From the NCBI GenBank assembly GCA_002404215.1, contig DHJG01000006.1, forward strand, positions 1 to 22,007: a stretch of DNA of 22,007 bases, written 5' to 3'. This document shows positions 1-8,341 of this stretch, piece after piece (positions within the stretch are counted from its first letter, which is position 1; every line of letters begins with the position of its first letter). The position numbers and the translations under genes were made by a program. The notes under the pieces were generated by a model. That model was given only the letters and a program-made list of their open reading frames with translations. It searched no databases and had not been told where the DNA came from. This DNA comes from Desulfosporosinus sp. UBA4726 (GTDB lineage: Bacteria > Bacillota > Desulfitobacteriia > Desulfitobacteriales > Desulfitobacteriaceae).

Positions 1-354
1 TGATGTCAACTATTATTTTCTTGCGCCCTACCTCCAATTTTTCACTGGAAGAAGCAACATCTGATATATATTGCAGCTATGCATGATCAGTCAATATGAA
101 ATATTGAATTGAAGTCCTGAAACCAAATTATTATACCCTTTTAATAGGTTGATAGATGATAGCCAGTATTGTCCTTTGCAATCTAACCATAATTAAGACT
201 TGTCAGTTGATGCGTATATGTTAATGTAGTATGGAGAGCAATACTAGGCTATAGAACAGAATTCAAGATGACCTGCTTTATAGTAGAACTGGACAAGAGA
301 CCAATTGATGCCTTGTATGTATATCGATTAGTAACTAAAAGGTGGACTAAATTT
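1..354. other. Non-coding left end, no gene recognised
   Basis: This AT-rich stretch precedes the amidohydrolase gene. I see no open frame with a ribosome site, no strong inverted repeat with a T run and no RNA family signature. An in-frame ATG at 268 exists but lacks a Shine-Dalgarno sequence. The promoter of the amidohydrolase should lie here; the TTGTCA/TTGATG stretch near 199-210 is a weak -35 candidate with no convincing -10 partner. Confidence 0.5.
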
Positions 355-1965
355 ATGAATTGTGATCTTTTGATAAAGAATGGTTTCGTCATCGATGGTA
401 CAGGAAGCCCTGGATTCTATAGTAATCTAGCTATAGACAAAGGGATGATTATAGAAATTGACACCAAAATTAAATGCGAGGCTAAGCGAGTTATAGATGC
501 TTCAGGTTTAATGGTATGTCCTGGTTTTATTGACCCCCATGTACATGAAGAACTCACAGTTTTAGCGAGTGGTAAGTTTGAAGAATTCTTACGCCAAGGT
601 GTTACCACTACGGTCAACGGAAACTGTGGACATTCCATAACTCCTTATTCTTCAAACAATATCTATGAATATATGGCCGAAAGAGGGCTTATGTCTAGAA
701 TGACCAAAGAGAGAAATAAACGGGTCGTACCTGCCTGGACGAACTTCTCAGGCTATATAGAAGTTATCAGAAATAAAGGTACCAACTTAAACATGGCCTT
801 TCTCTTGGGACATGGCACATTAAGATGGAGCGTTATGGGAGGCGCTATAAATAGAAAACTGACCGTTGAAGAGGAAAATAAAATGAGTTATCTGATTGAA
901 GAGGGCCTAGAACAGGGTGCCTTAGGAATATCAACCGGCTTAACTTATAGCCCCAGCAAATATGCCGATACTGAAGAATTAATTAAACTAGCTAAGGTAG
1001 CACAAAAATATGATGGCATATATACGTCCCATATCAGAAACTATATTGGTATCCTGGAGGCTGTTAAGGAAGCCATAAACATTGGTGAGGCTGCGGACAT
1101 AAGAGTTCAGGTGTCCCATTTGACCCCAAGCTGTCCTGAAGCTTTTGATGAAATACTAACAGCGAGGGCAAGAGGAGTAGAAATTGCAGTCGACACTATC
1201 CCTAAGAGCAGCGGCCACTTCAAAAGAAGAGACCGGTTGCTTCAGTGCATAGTTTCAGCATCATCTAAGCTCTTTGATCTCGACATAGATGGCTCGCTAG
1301 TGGCCTTAAAGACTCCTGCGGGAAGACTGCAAATATTAAAAAAAATTCGATTTAAGGATAGTCTTTTAATTGTTAATACAGATAACCCTCAAATGGAAAA
1401 CAGAACCCTAAAGGAAATTGCTTTCGAGAGAAAGGTAGATGTTGATGAACTAATCCTCAATCTATTAGAAAATGACAATCATAAACTAGCCTTCTGTCAA
1501 GGTGGACTTAACCGGCAGGATTTTCCGGGAATGCCTTATGGGGATAATATAGCAAATAATCCATTAGTCATGGTTGGATCAGATAGGGTATTTGGGGAAA
1601 TAGACGACCCTTCTGCCTGGTATGAATTATTTAGACAAGGTGCATTTCCCATATTTTTTGGCTTATGCCGGCAAAAAGGTGTGAGATTAGAAGAGATTAT
1701 CCGAAGAATAACCTCCCTTCCTGCACAGCAATTTAGATTGAGTGATAGGGGTATACTAGCCAAAGGGAAAGCAGCAGATATAACAATACTTGATATAAAT
1801 AATTATAATTATCCTTCGAACGAGGAAATCGATTATAAAAATCCGTTAACTATGGCAAACGGTGTTAAATATACGATTGTTAATGGCCAGGTAGCCTTAG
1901 ATGATGGAATGTTAAAAGAACTAAATTCAGGGCAATTATTATCTACCTATGGTAGGAAATTATAG
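355..1965 (+). CDS. N-acyl-D-amino-acid deacylase family amidohydrolase
   Basis: A 536-residue cytoplasmic metal-dependent hydrolase of the amidohydrolase superfamily, D-aminoacylase branch. Family members remove the acyl group from N-acyl-D-amino acids. What is visible, in order: an N-terminal beta-sandwich part (CDLLIKNGFVIDGTG), the metal motif DPHVHEEL, the GVTTTVNGNCGHS segment with the cysteine that binds zinc in D-aminoacylases, GHGTLRWSVMG, GISTGLTYSPSKYA, the histidine-bearing YTSHIRNY and VQVSHLTPS segments, GSDRVFG with the catalytic-type aspartate, and the C-terminal KGKAADITILD that closes the sandwich. I chose ATG 355 because AAGGTGG lies upstream at a usable distance and the family starts at this point; the upstream ATG at 268 adds 29 residues unlike the family. 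HVHEE in place of the common HTHDD suggests a subgroup with its own substrate. It stands alone, convergent with the acetyltransferase gene. The family is secure; the substrate is not. Confidence 0.85.
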   Translation: MNCDLLIKNGFVIDGTGSPGFYSNLAIDKGMIIEIDTKIKCEAKRVIDASGLMVCPGFIDPHVHEELTVLASGKFEEFLRQGVTTTVNGNCGHSITPYSSNNIYEYMAERGLMSRMTKERNKRVVPAWTNFSGYIEVIRNKGTNLNMAFLLGHGTLRWSVMGGAINRKLTVEEENKMSYLIEEGLEQGALGISTGLTYSPSKYADTEELIKLAKVAQKYDGIYTSHIRNYIGILEAVKEAINIGEAADIRVQVSHLTPSCPEAFDEILTARARGVEIAVDTIPKSSGHFKRRDRLLQCIVSASSKLFDLDIDGSLVALKTPAGRLQILKKIRFKDSLLIVNTDNPQMENRTLKEIAFERKVDVDELILNLLENDNHKLAFCQGGLNRQDFPGMPYGDNIANNPLVMVGSDRVFGEIDDPSAWYELFRQGAFPIFFGLCRQKGVRLEEIIRRITSLPAQQFRLSDRGILAKGKAADITILDINNYNYPSNEEIDYKNPLTMANGVKYTIVNGQVALDDGMLKELNSGQLLSTYGRKL

Positions 1966-1993
1966 AAAGGAAATATACCTTCCCCGCCCATTT

Positions 1994-2737
1994 TTAGCGG
2001 TCTTTCACTCTATACCAGTATTTATATTCTTCATTAAATCCTAATTTCTTATACAGATTCTCAGCCGCTATGTTCCCTACTGCAACCTGTAAATATGCAA
2101 TCTTAACACCTTTTTTTGCTGCTATGTTCAAAATACTATGCATTATATTCTTTCCGTACCCATTTCCTCTGAAACTCTTATCCACAACAATATCGAATAT
2201 TCCTATATAATCTCGTTCGATAACACCAAATCCACAACCGATTACTTTATTATCTACTAGCTTACTAACACAAATAATCTTATTTTTAATATTATTCAGC
2301 ATCTTTTTTGCAGTTATCTTTTCTTCTTCATTTGTGATATTAGAAAATTTAAAAAATCCAGCAAACCAATCATCCCTAAACTCTGTTCTGATATCTATAT
2401 TTCCTACTTCTTTTTGGTCATAATTACCCATTTCCAGAATCTCTAAGGAAACCTCTTTAGTCTTTAGGTACCCTCTTTTCTCTAACTCTTCATCGAGATC
2501 CTTTGGTTGGCTATCTGAAGTCAACTTATAAACTATAGGCAAATTGACATGTTCATATTCCTTCTCACAAAAATCCAGCTTTATATCTAACGAAATAGTT
2601 GAAGAATAGATCGGGTTTATAGAATTCGCTCTAAAAGTATAACCATCTGCAAATCTCAATACCCATCCGTCATATAGTTTTGTTTGTAAAGCTGGCCATG
2701 CATTCATTGATAACTCTTCTATATAATATGTACTCAT
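1994..2737 (-). CDS. GNAT family N-acetyltransferase
   Basis: A 247-residue protein that should transfer an acetyl group from acetyl-CoA to an amine. The N-terminal part (ELSMNAWPALQT, DGWVLRFADGYTFRANSINP) is the characteristic first domain of a two-part GNAT subgroup. The C-terminal GNAT fold is clear: a long strand IFDIVVDKSFRGNGYGKNIM with the RGNGYG pyrophosphate-binding loop (about residues 190-195), then YLQVAVGNIAAENLYKKLGF, the usual last helix. ATG 2737 has GAGG eight bases upstream. It lies downstream of the nicotinamidase-like gene in the same direction, with about 80 bases between them, so co-transcription is possible but unproven. The sequence does not show the acceptor substrate. 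Confidence 0.85.
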   Translation of the reverse strand: MSTYYIEELSMNAWPALQTKLYDGWVLRFADGYTFRANSINPIYSSTISLDIKLDFCEKEYEHVNLPIVYKLTSDSQPKDLDEELEKRGYLKTKEVSLEILEMGNYDQKEVGNIDIRTEFRDDWFAGFFKFSNITNEEEKITAKKMLNNIKNKIICVSKLVDNKVIGCGFGVIERDYIGIFDIVVDKSFRGNGYGKNIMHSILNIAAKKGVKIAYLQVAVGNIAAENLYKKLGFNEEYKYWYRVKDR

Positions 2738-2819
2738 ATTCGAACCTCATTTTTTGTGTTTTACTTGCACGCCGCCTTTGGTATGCTCAAAACCCGTTAT
2801 CAACATCTTCCGTACTATT

Positions 2820-3494
2820 TTAGTCTTCAATTCCCTTAACAATCTCAATCCCATTAATTTTCATATTATAAAGTGCCATCACATTCACCAAGTCACCATT
2901 ATGCAACCCCAAGTCGTAAGTATCAACAGCATTTATAGGAACAATAACCCTAACTTTCATATTTTGCATGTTGAACCAGGTCTTTAGCGTTATTGCAAAC
3001 TGCTGTATACAGATATCTGTGCAGTCTCCAGTGATGATAAACGTGTTTATCTGCTGATTTGCCTTAAGCCATTTCTGAAATTCCTCTTCATGGAACCCGT
3101 TTGTAGAATTCTTGGGGATAAGCTTGTAACCGCCTATTTCCTTGATTTCATCAACAATTTCTCCTTCGTAAGTTCCCACCGTACAGTGTGCCGGATATGC
3201 ATCAAATTCGGGTGAAGCTTCGGTATGGCAATCTGCAAATGCTATTTTATAAATCTCCAGCTCACCAAACATCTTTGATAACTTTGTTATTTCTGGAATC
3301 AGTGCTTCAACCTTGGGGCTTTTTAAAGCGCCTTCCCTAGCAAAGCCGTTCACCATATCAACAATAAGCAAAGCTGTTTGCTTTCCCTGTAAGTCTTTAA
3401 ATCTCAGTTGCGGAAGCTTTGCCAACATATCGACTATTTGGCCGAGAGTTTCAACGCTTCTTTTCAAGAAATCGTTTTTATAAATTGTTTGCAT
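2820..3494 (-). CDS. Nicotinamidase-like cysteine hydrolase (isochorismatase superfamily)
   Basis: A 224-residue cytoplasmic hydrolase. The fold is the isochorismatase-like one, and the active site matches nicotinamidase/pyrazinamidase, which turns nicotinamide into nicotinate for NAD salvage. The triad is visible as Asp46 (LLIVDMVNGF), Lys128 (IPKNSTNGF) and Cys162 (ITGDCTDICI). The probable metal ligands are Asp88, His90 and His103 (ADCHTEASPEF, PAHC), and PAHCTVGTYEGEIVDEI is the nicotinamidase-type loop. I prefer ATG 3494, six bases after the GGGAGGGGAG ribosome site; the upstream GTG at 3512 lies inside that site. It is downstream of proA by 110 bases in the same direction. It could be a related amidase, so I do not assign pncA outright. 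Confidence 0.8.
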   Translation of the reverse strand: MQTIYKNDFLKRSVETLGQIVDMLAKLPQLRFKDLQGKQTALLIVDMVNGFAREGALKSPKVEALIPEITKLSKMFGELEIYKIAFADCHTEASPEFDAYPAHCTVGTYEGEIVDEIKEIGGYKLIPKNSTNGFHEEEFQKWLKANQQINTFIITGDCTDICIQQFAITLKTWFNMQNMKVRVIVPINAVDTYDLGLHNGDLVNVMALYNMKINGIEIVKGIED

Positions 3495-3604
3495 AGGGAT
3501 CTCCCCTCCCACTCAATATATATTTCTAAGAAAAATGGACCGACCAAAGGTTTACCCTTAATCAGTCTCATTTTATTAAGCATCATGGCAAAGAAATATC
3601 TTCA

Positions 3605-4852
3605 TTAAACTATTTGTCCATCTCCATAAACCAAGTACTTTGTTGTTGTTAACTCTCTGAGACCCATCGGGCCACGAGCATGTAACTTTTGAGTACTAAT
3701 TCCGATTTCCGCCCCAAAGCCGAATTGTCCTCCATCCGTAAAGCGAGTTGATGCATTAACATAAACAGCGGCTGCATCTATTTCCTTCAAGAATCGTTGC
3801 GCCCTGGAGTAATTCTCAGTGATAATCGTTTCTGAATGCTTTGTACTGTATTGGTAGATATGATCAAGTGCAGCATCCAGATGAGGAACGACTTTCACAC
3901 TTAAAATCAGGTCAAGATGTTCCTCTACCCAGTCTTGTTCTATGGCAGGTAACGCATAAGACAAGATTTCACACGTTCTTGGGCACCCTTTTATTATAAC
4001 TTGGTGTTTCTTTAGCTCTTCTCCCATGAGTGGAAGAAAGTCTTCGGCAATCAATTCATCAATGAGAAGTGTTTCTAAAGCATTACAAACACCAGGCTTC
4101 TGAGTCTTCGCATTAATAACGATGGGAATAGCCTTTCCGTAATCTGCAGCCTGGTCGATAAAAGCATGACACATGCCGGTGCCTGTCTCAATAACTGGTA
4201 CTGTGGCGTTTTGCACGACCGTTTGAATTAGTCCGGCGCCCCCTCTGGGAATAATGACATCCACATAATCGTTCATGCGCATCAGTTGTTGTACCCATTC
4301 CCGGTTGGTCTCTGTTATCAATTGGATACATCCTGACGGTAATCCGCTCTCTTCAGCGGCTTTTGCAATCACTCTTGCCAGAACTTTATTACTCTCCAAG
4401 GCCTCAGATCCTCCTCTGAGGATCACCGCATTCCCAGATTTTATACACAAGGCTGCCGCATCAACCGTTACATTCGGCCTCGCTTCATAGACCATTGCGA
4501 CAACCCCTAAAGGAACACGTGTCTGCTGAATGCGCAGACCGTTAGGACGCGTCCAAACTTCCCCTTCTCCAACGGGATCTCGTAAAGCAATCACCTCTCT
4601 AAGTGCTTTACTTATCCCTAAAATACTCTCTGAGGTAAGGCTTAAACGATTGACAAGACTTTTCTTAAGTCCTTTCTCTTCTGCTGCTTGGATGTCTATG
4701 CTATTAGCCTTAAGGATTTCTTGCTCATTATTTATTAGAGCTTGGGACATCGCCAGTAATGCCTTATTCTTTGACTCTGTACTTGTGAAAGCCAATTGAC
4801 GAGCCGCTTGCTTCGCTTTACGACCAATTTCCAGTAATTCCGGGTGAAACAT
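3605..4852 (-). CDS. proA: Glutamate-5-semialdehyde dehydrogenase (gamma-glutamyl phosphate reductase)
   Basis: The 415-residue second enzyme of proline synthesis. It reduces gamma-glutamyl phosphate with NADPH to glutamate-5-semialdehyde, which cyclises to pyrroline-5-carboxylate. It belongs to the aldehyde dehydrogenase superfamily. Visible signatures are VAMVYEARPNVTVDAAALCIKSGNAVILRGG in the cofactor domain, the PRGGAGLI loop, and the catalytic cysteine Cys256 in QKPGVCNALE. The C-terminal FTDGGQFGFGAEIGISTQKLHARGPMGL is the family signature. The length is normal. ATG 4852 has GGGAGGG seven bases upstream. It is last in proC-proB-proA, 90 bases after proB; that gap contains a TATAAT-like box but no good -35, so I expect transcription from upstream. 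Confidence 0.97.
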   Translation of the reverse strand: MFHPELLEIGRKAKQAARQLAFTSTESKNKALLAMSQALINNEQEILKANSIDIQAAEEKGLKKSLVNRLSLTSESILGISKALREVIALRDPVGEGEVWTRPNGLRIQQTRVPLGVVAMVYEARPNVTVDAAALCIKSGNAVILRGGSEALESNKVLARVIAKAAEESGLPSGCIQLITETNREWVQQLMRMNDYVDVIIPRGGAGLIQTVVQNATVPVIETGTGMCHAFIDQAADYGKAIPIVINAKTQKPGVCNALETLLIDELIAEDFLPLMGEELKKHQVIIKGCPRTCEILSYALPAIEQDWVEEHLDLILSVKVVPHLDAALDHIYQYSTKHSETIITENYSRAQRFLKEIDAAAVYVNASTRFTDGGQFGFGAEIGISTQKLHARGPMGLRELTTTKYLVYGDGQIV

Positions 4853-4942
4853 CGCAATACCCTCCCTATCTTTCTCTTTATTATAATATATCTTCTTTCT
4901 TGGCCTAGATCTAAACTTACTGTAAAGATATCATCTTACTAT

Positions 4943-6082
4943 TTAGATTTCTATACAAGTGTCTCCCATGAGAGTCATGTTATCGCGGTGAACCACTACG
5001 TCCCCAGCGAAATCAGGAAAAAGGACGAGTATCATTTCAGAATGTAACCCTTTAACCTCCTGCACCTCAGAACTGCTCAGCTCCGAGACCCCCCTGGCGA
5101 TCTCTTCGCCTTGCATATTGACAATACGGACGATTTCTTTACGCTCCCAAACCCCCTCAGCCATTACAATACCTATGGCCAGTAAACTTTTGCCCTCTTC
5201 CAGAAGAGCCTTAGCAGCACCATCATCGATCTGAATACTTCCTTCGACAAAGCTTGCATAAGCAATCCAACGTTTCCGACTCGCTAGACCATGCACTGCT
5301 GGCAGAAAATAAGTTCCCTCTGCACCGTGACCCTCTTTTATATTCAAGAGTTCTCTGATCCTTGAGAAATTTAAAAGGAACATACCAATGCCAAAACTTG
5401 TGGCAATTTTTGCCGCCCTCAGCTTTGTAACCATACCACCAGTACCCATGAGCGTTCCAGCCCCGCCCGCCATAGATTCTACTGCAGAAACCTCAGGGAC
5501 TTCTTTGATGAGTTGAGCCAAAGGATCTATTTTTGGATTTGCCGAATACAAGCCATCGACATCAGTCACAATCACTAATAAACTCGCACCAACAAGCCCA
5601 GACACCAAGGCCGAAAGAGTATCATTATCCCCGAAACATAGTTCCTCCACCGCAACTGTGTCATTTTCATTAATAATAGGAACGACTCCTAGTCGCAATA
5701 ATTTCTCTATCGTATTTTGTGCGTTTCTATAGTGAGACGATAGTGCTAAATCTACACGAGTCAAGAGAATTTGTGCCCCCACTATACCATATTGTTCGAA
5801 GTTTCGGGCATACCTCTCGATCAGCATCCCCTGTCCAACAGCTGCCAACGCTTGCCTGCCTGGTAAATCATTCGGACGCAAATTTAGCCCAAGTTGACCC
5901 ATTCCGACTGCAACCGCACCTGAAGTAACCAAAATACACTCCACACCCTGCTGTTTCAGGGTAGCAATGACGAACGCTACTTCCGCGATCGCTTGATCAT
6001 CTAAGCCGCCTAGGGGATTGTTTAAACTGCTACTTCCTATTTTTATTACTACTCTTCGAACCTCACTTGCTAGTTCTATCAC
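4943..6082 (-). CDS. proB: Glutamate 5-kinase with PUA domain
   Basis: The 379-residue first enzyme of proline synthesis; it phosphorylates the gamma-carboxylate of glutamate with ATP. The amino-acid kinase domain fills about residues 1-260 (VVIKIGSSSL, ILVTSGAVAVGMGQLGL, INENDTVAVEELCFGDNDTLSALVSGLV, TDVDGLYSANP, GTGGMVTKLRAAKIA). A PUA domain follows at about 275-365, as in full-length bacterial enzymes. The start is GTG at 6082, and GTGA overlaps the TGA stop of proC by four bases, so the two are translationally coupled; AAGGAGAG inside the end of proC serves as ribosome site. Expression should follow the proline T-box ahead of proC. Feedback inhibition by proline is usual for the family but cannot be judged here. 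Confidence 0.97.
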   Translation of the reverse strand: MIELASEVRRVVIKIGSSSLNNPLGGLDDQAIAEVAFVIATLKQQGVECILVTSGAVAVGMGQLGLNLRPNDLPGRQALAAVGQGMLIERYARNFEQYGIVGAQILLTRVDLALSSHYRNAQNTIEKLLRLGVVPIINENDTVAVEELCFGDNDTLSALVSGLVGASLLVIVTDVDGLYSANPKIDPLAQLIKEVPEVSAVESMAGGAGTLMGTGGMVTKLRAAKIATSFGIGMFLLNFSRIRELLNIKEGHGAEGTYFLPAVHGLASRKRWIAYASFVEGSIQIDDGAAKALLEEGKSLLAIGIVMAEGVWERKEIVRIVNMQGEEIARGVSELSSSEVQEVKGLHSEMILVLFPDFAGDVVVHRDNMTLMGDTCIEI

Positions 6083-6888
6083 TCCTCATACTCTCCTTCC
6101 ATGTCTTCTGCGCGCTGAACGCAGGCTTGAGCTGCCTTACGCACAGTTAACGGTAATTTATCGTCTAAAAACACTTGTAGTGCTGCAAAGGTGGTCCCAT
6201 TGGGAGAGGTTACTGCTTCTCGTAGTATCCCCGGCGATTTATCGCTCTCAGCAATCATTTTTCCCGCACCGAGTAGAGTTTCGAGCACTAATATTCCTGC
6301 TTCTTCTTCGTTAAACCCTAACTGAACCCCTGCTGTAATTAAGCTCTCCGCAAATAGATAGAAATAGGCTGGCGCGCTTCCACTGATTGAGATTAACGCA
6401 TTCATTTTTTCTTCCGGGATCCACATCGTCTTCCCAATGGCTGCAAAGATTTGTTCACCCATCTCGACCTGTTCCGCTGTGACATTTTCTCCACGCACCA
6501 TTCCCGTCATGGAATGGAGAACCGCCGACGAGGTATTCGGCATCGCCCGGATAACAGCTATACCAGGAAGGTACTTATAAAAGACCTTTAATGGAACACC
6601 GGCTGCCACGCTGATGATTAATTTATCGGTTAACTGATAAATCTTCAACTGTTCAAGAACTCCGCGAACATCCTTCGGTTTCACTGCGATGATTAGGACA
6701 CGAGAGTTTTTGACAGTATCCTCAAGTTTGCTAGGTATAACAGAATATTTATCAACTAAGTTTTGTAGCCGTTCGATATTTATACGATTATTAACTCGAA
6801 TCTGGAGCTGTTGATCAGTTTTCCTAAGTCCGCTGATTATGGCTCCCCCCATATTTCCTCCACCGATAAAACCAATACCATGACTCAT
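6079..6888 (-). CDS. proC: Pyrroline-5-carboxylate reductase
   Basis: The 269-residue enzyme for the last step of proline synthesis, reducing pyrroline-5-carboxylate to proline with NAD(P)H. The Rossmann motif GFIGGGNMGGAI is at residues 5-16. VIIAVKP-type core sequence (VLIIAVKPKDV), MPNTSSAVLHSMTGMV and the C-terminal dimer domain with GSAPAYFYLFAESLITAGVQLG and REAVTSPNGTTFAAL are all present. ATG 6888 is preceded by AAAGGATG. It is the first gene of proC-proB-proA and lies about 30 bases after the terminator of the T-box leader, so it is the gene most directly controlled by it. The length is normal for the family. Confidence 0.97.
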   Translation of the reverse strand: MSHGIGFIGGGNMGGAIISGLRKTDQQLQIRVNNRINIERLQNLVDKYSVIPSKLEDTVKNSRVLIIAVKPKDVRGVLEQLKIYQLTDKLIISVAAGVPLKVFYKYLPGIAVIRAMPNTSSAVLHSMTGMVRGENVTAEQVEMGEQIFAAIGKTMWIPEEKMNALISISGSAPAYFYLFAESLITAGVQLGFNEEEAGILVLETLLGAGKMIAESDKSPGILREAVTSPNGTTFAALQVFLDDKLPLTVRKAAQACVQRAEDMEGEYEE

Positions 6889-6917
6889 TCAATCATCCTT
6901 TCAATACTCATACTATC

Positions 6918-6966
6918 ATAAAGGAAGGCTCCTTTCATCCTTACTAAGGGACGAAAGAAGCCTTCC
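6918..6966 (-). terminator. Regulated terminator of the proline T-box
   Basis: In the RNA sense GGAAGGCTTCTTTCGTCC (6966-6949) pairs with GGATGAAAGGAGCCTTCC (6940-6923), interrupted by single mismatches, and is followed by TTTATGAT. The 5' arm shares its first bases (GGAAGG) with the 3' end of the T-box antiterminator, so the two folds exclude each other. This is the standard T-box transcription-attenuation arrangement. Confidence 0.85.
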
Positions 6967-7160
6967 GCGGTACCACCTTTATTGCTTATGCCAACTCAAT
7001 GTTACTGGATTAATCCAACAACATCCATATAACGGTGGAAACCGACCGATTCATCATCAGCGCATCACGACTGGGTTTCTGATAGCGTGTGCGGAAAAAC
7101 TCTCAGCTAATGTTTCTCTCTCTGAACACCACAGTCTACCATACTGGGTCGATCTTATGC
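6918..7160 (-). promoter_or_regulatory. T-box leader, proline specifier (CCC)
   Basis: On the minus strand this leader carries the conserved T-box sequence AAAGGTGGTACCGCGG at 6980-6965. The TGGT at 6975-6972 can pair with the ACCA end of an uncharged tRNA. Stem I begins near 7160 (GCAT, GAC), contains the AGAGAGA-type segment near 7120-7110, and closes with GTC and ATGC. GGTAG (about 7141-7137) pairs with CTATC (about 7085-7081) above the specifier loop AGAAACCCA, so the triplet at 7075-7073 is CCC, a proline codon. The design fits the downstream genes, which make proline. Low charged tRNA-Pro should stabilise the antiterminator and allow reading into proC. Confidence 0.9.
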
Positions 7161-7183
7161 TTTATTCTTTTTCAGTTGACTAT

Positions 7184-7212
7184 ACTTTAACGCACAAGTC
7201 CGAGAATTTCAA
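7184..7212 (-). promoter_or_regulatory. Promoter of the proCBA T-box transcript
   Basis: On the minus strand TTGAAA (7212-7207), 17 bases, then TAAAGT (7189-7184). It lies between the stop of leuB and stem I of the T-box, which is where the transcript should begin. A TATAGT slightly further on is an alternative -10 with poorer spacing. I see no terminator between leuB and this site, so read-through from the branched-chain operon could also enter the T-box. Confidence 0.5.
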
Positions 7213-7232
7213 GGCAGTATTCAAACTATCCC

Positions 7233-8294
7233 TTACTTAAGCGCCTTAACGACAGCATCTCCCATTTCTCGGGTTCCTAATACTTTATCGCCTGGTTTTG
7301 CTAAATCCGGAGTGCGGTAGCCATCTGCTAAGACTGCATCAACCGCTCGCTCAATCATTTGAGCCTCTTCCTCTAAATTGAACGAATACCTCAGCATTAA
7401 TGCTCCTGACAGTATTGTCGCAAACGGATTGGCAATATTTTGCCCTTCAATATCTGGCGCTGAGCCATGGGATGGCTCATAGAGTCCTTTAGTACCATTT
7501 AAGCTTGCTGAAGGTATCATACCAATAGACCCGCCCAGCATCGAAGCTAAATCAGTCAGGATATCTCCAAACATATTCTCTGTAACAATAACATCGAATT
7601 GATTTGGGCTACGAACTAGTTGCATCGCAGCATTGTCAACATACATATGCGTTAACTCGACATTCGGAAAATCCTTGGCAATGTCTATGGTGATTTCACG
7701 CCATAGCCGGGACGATTCCAGTACATTCGCTTTATCGACTGAACAAAGTTTCCCACGTCGCTGTACGGCCATTTGGAAGCCAAGTTCTACAATGCGACGG
7801 ATCTCTTCCTCAGAATATATTAAAATGTCATAAGCACTCGTCGGGTTGGTCTTACGACCCTTCTCCCCGAAATAGAGTCCACCGGTCAATTCACGTAAAA
7901 CAACGAGATCTACGTCCTTAACGACCTCAGGCCGGAGCGTAGAGGCATCGACCAACATGGGGCTCACTTTCACTGGCCGGATATTAGCGTAAAGATTGAG
8001 TGCCTTTCTGATTTTGAGAAGGCCTCCCAATTCTGGACGTTCTTGTGCTGGCAGGGTATCCCATTTAGGCCCACCCACTGAACCCATAAGAATCGCATCC
8101 GCTGCCTGAGCCGCTGCGAGGGTTTCATCAGGGAACGCCTTGCCTACTTCGTCAATAGCTGCTCCACCAATCAAACCGTATTCAAAATTCAGACTGGTCG
8201 AGCGACCTTTTAAGACCGCTTGTAAAACCTTAACCGCTTCCGGGATGATCTCTTTTCCTATGCCATCACCCGGGAGAACTAAAACATTAGACAT
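7233..8294 (-). CDS. leuB: 3-isopropylmalate dehydrogenase
   Basis: A 353-residue NAD-dependent decarboxylating dehydrogenase of leucine synthesis. It converts 3-isopropylmalate to 2-ketoisocaproate precursor. The family marks are LPGDGIGKEI at the start, the substrate and cofactor segment RELTGGLYFGEKG, the metal-binding MFGDILTDLASMLGGSIGMIPSASL, and GLYEPSHGSAPDIEGQNIANP. ATG 8294 fits the family N-terminus and has AAGGGAG eight bases upstream; the in-frame TTG at 8312 lies before that site. It is the last gene of the ilv-leu operon, 47 bases after leuA. The isomerase genes leuC and leuD, which act between LeuA and LeuB, are not next to it. Confidence 0.97.
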   Translation of the reverse strand: MSNVLVLPGDGIGKEIIPEAVKVLQAVLKGRSTSLNFEYGLIGGAAIDEVGKAFPDETLAAAQAADAILMGSVGGPKWDTLPAQERPELGGLLKIRKALNLYANIRPVKVSPMLVDASTLRPEVVKDVDLVVLRELTGGLYFGEKGRKTNPTSAYDILIYSEEEIRRIVELGFQMAVQRRGKLCSVDKANVLESSRLWREITIDIAKDFPNVELTHMYVDNAAMQLVRSPNQFDVIVTENMFGDILTDLASMLGGSIGMIPSASLNGTKGLYEPSHGSAPDIEGQNIANPFATILSGALMLRYSFNLEEEAQMIERAVDAVLADGYRTPDLAKPGDKVLGTREMGDAVVKALK

Positions 8295-8341
8295 TCTTTT
8301 TTCTCCCTTCAATATAAGAAATAATAGCTATTATTCCCGCT

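Noticed and set aside
1966..1993. Short inverted repeat between the convergent amidohydrolase and acetyltransferase genes
   Set aside because: Only four to five base pairs (AAGG/CCTT) with no T run after it.
3513..3604. Possible terminator after proA (GAC...AAGG/CCTT...GTC before ATTTTTC)
   Set aside because: The stem is broken by several mismatches; too weak to annotate, and read-through into the nicotinamidase-like gene remains possible.
4853..4942. Internal promoter for proA (TATAAT-like box)
   Set aside because: No recognisable -35 at the right distance.
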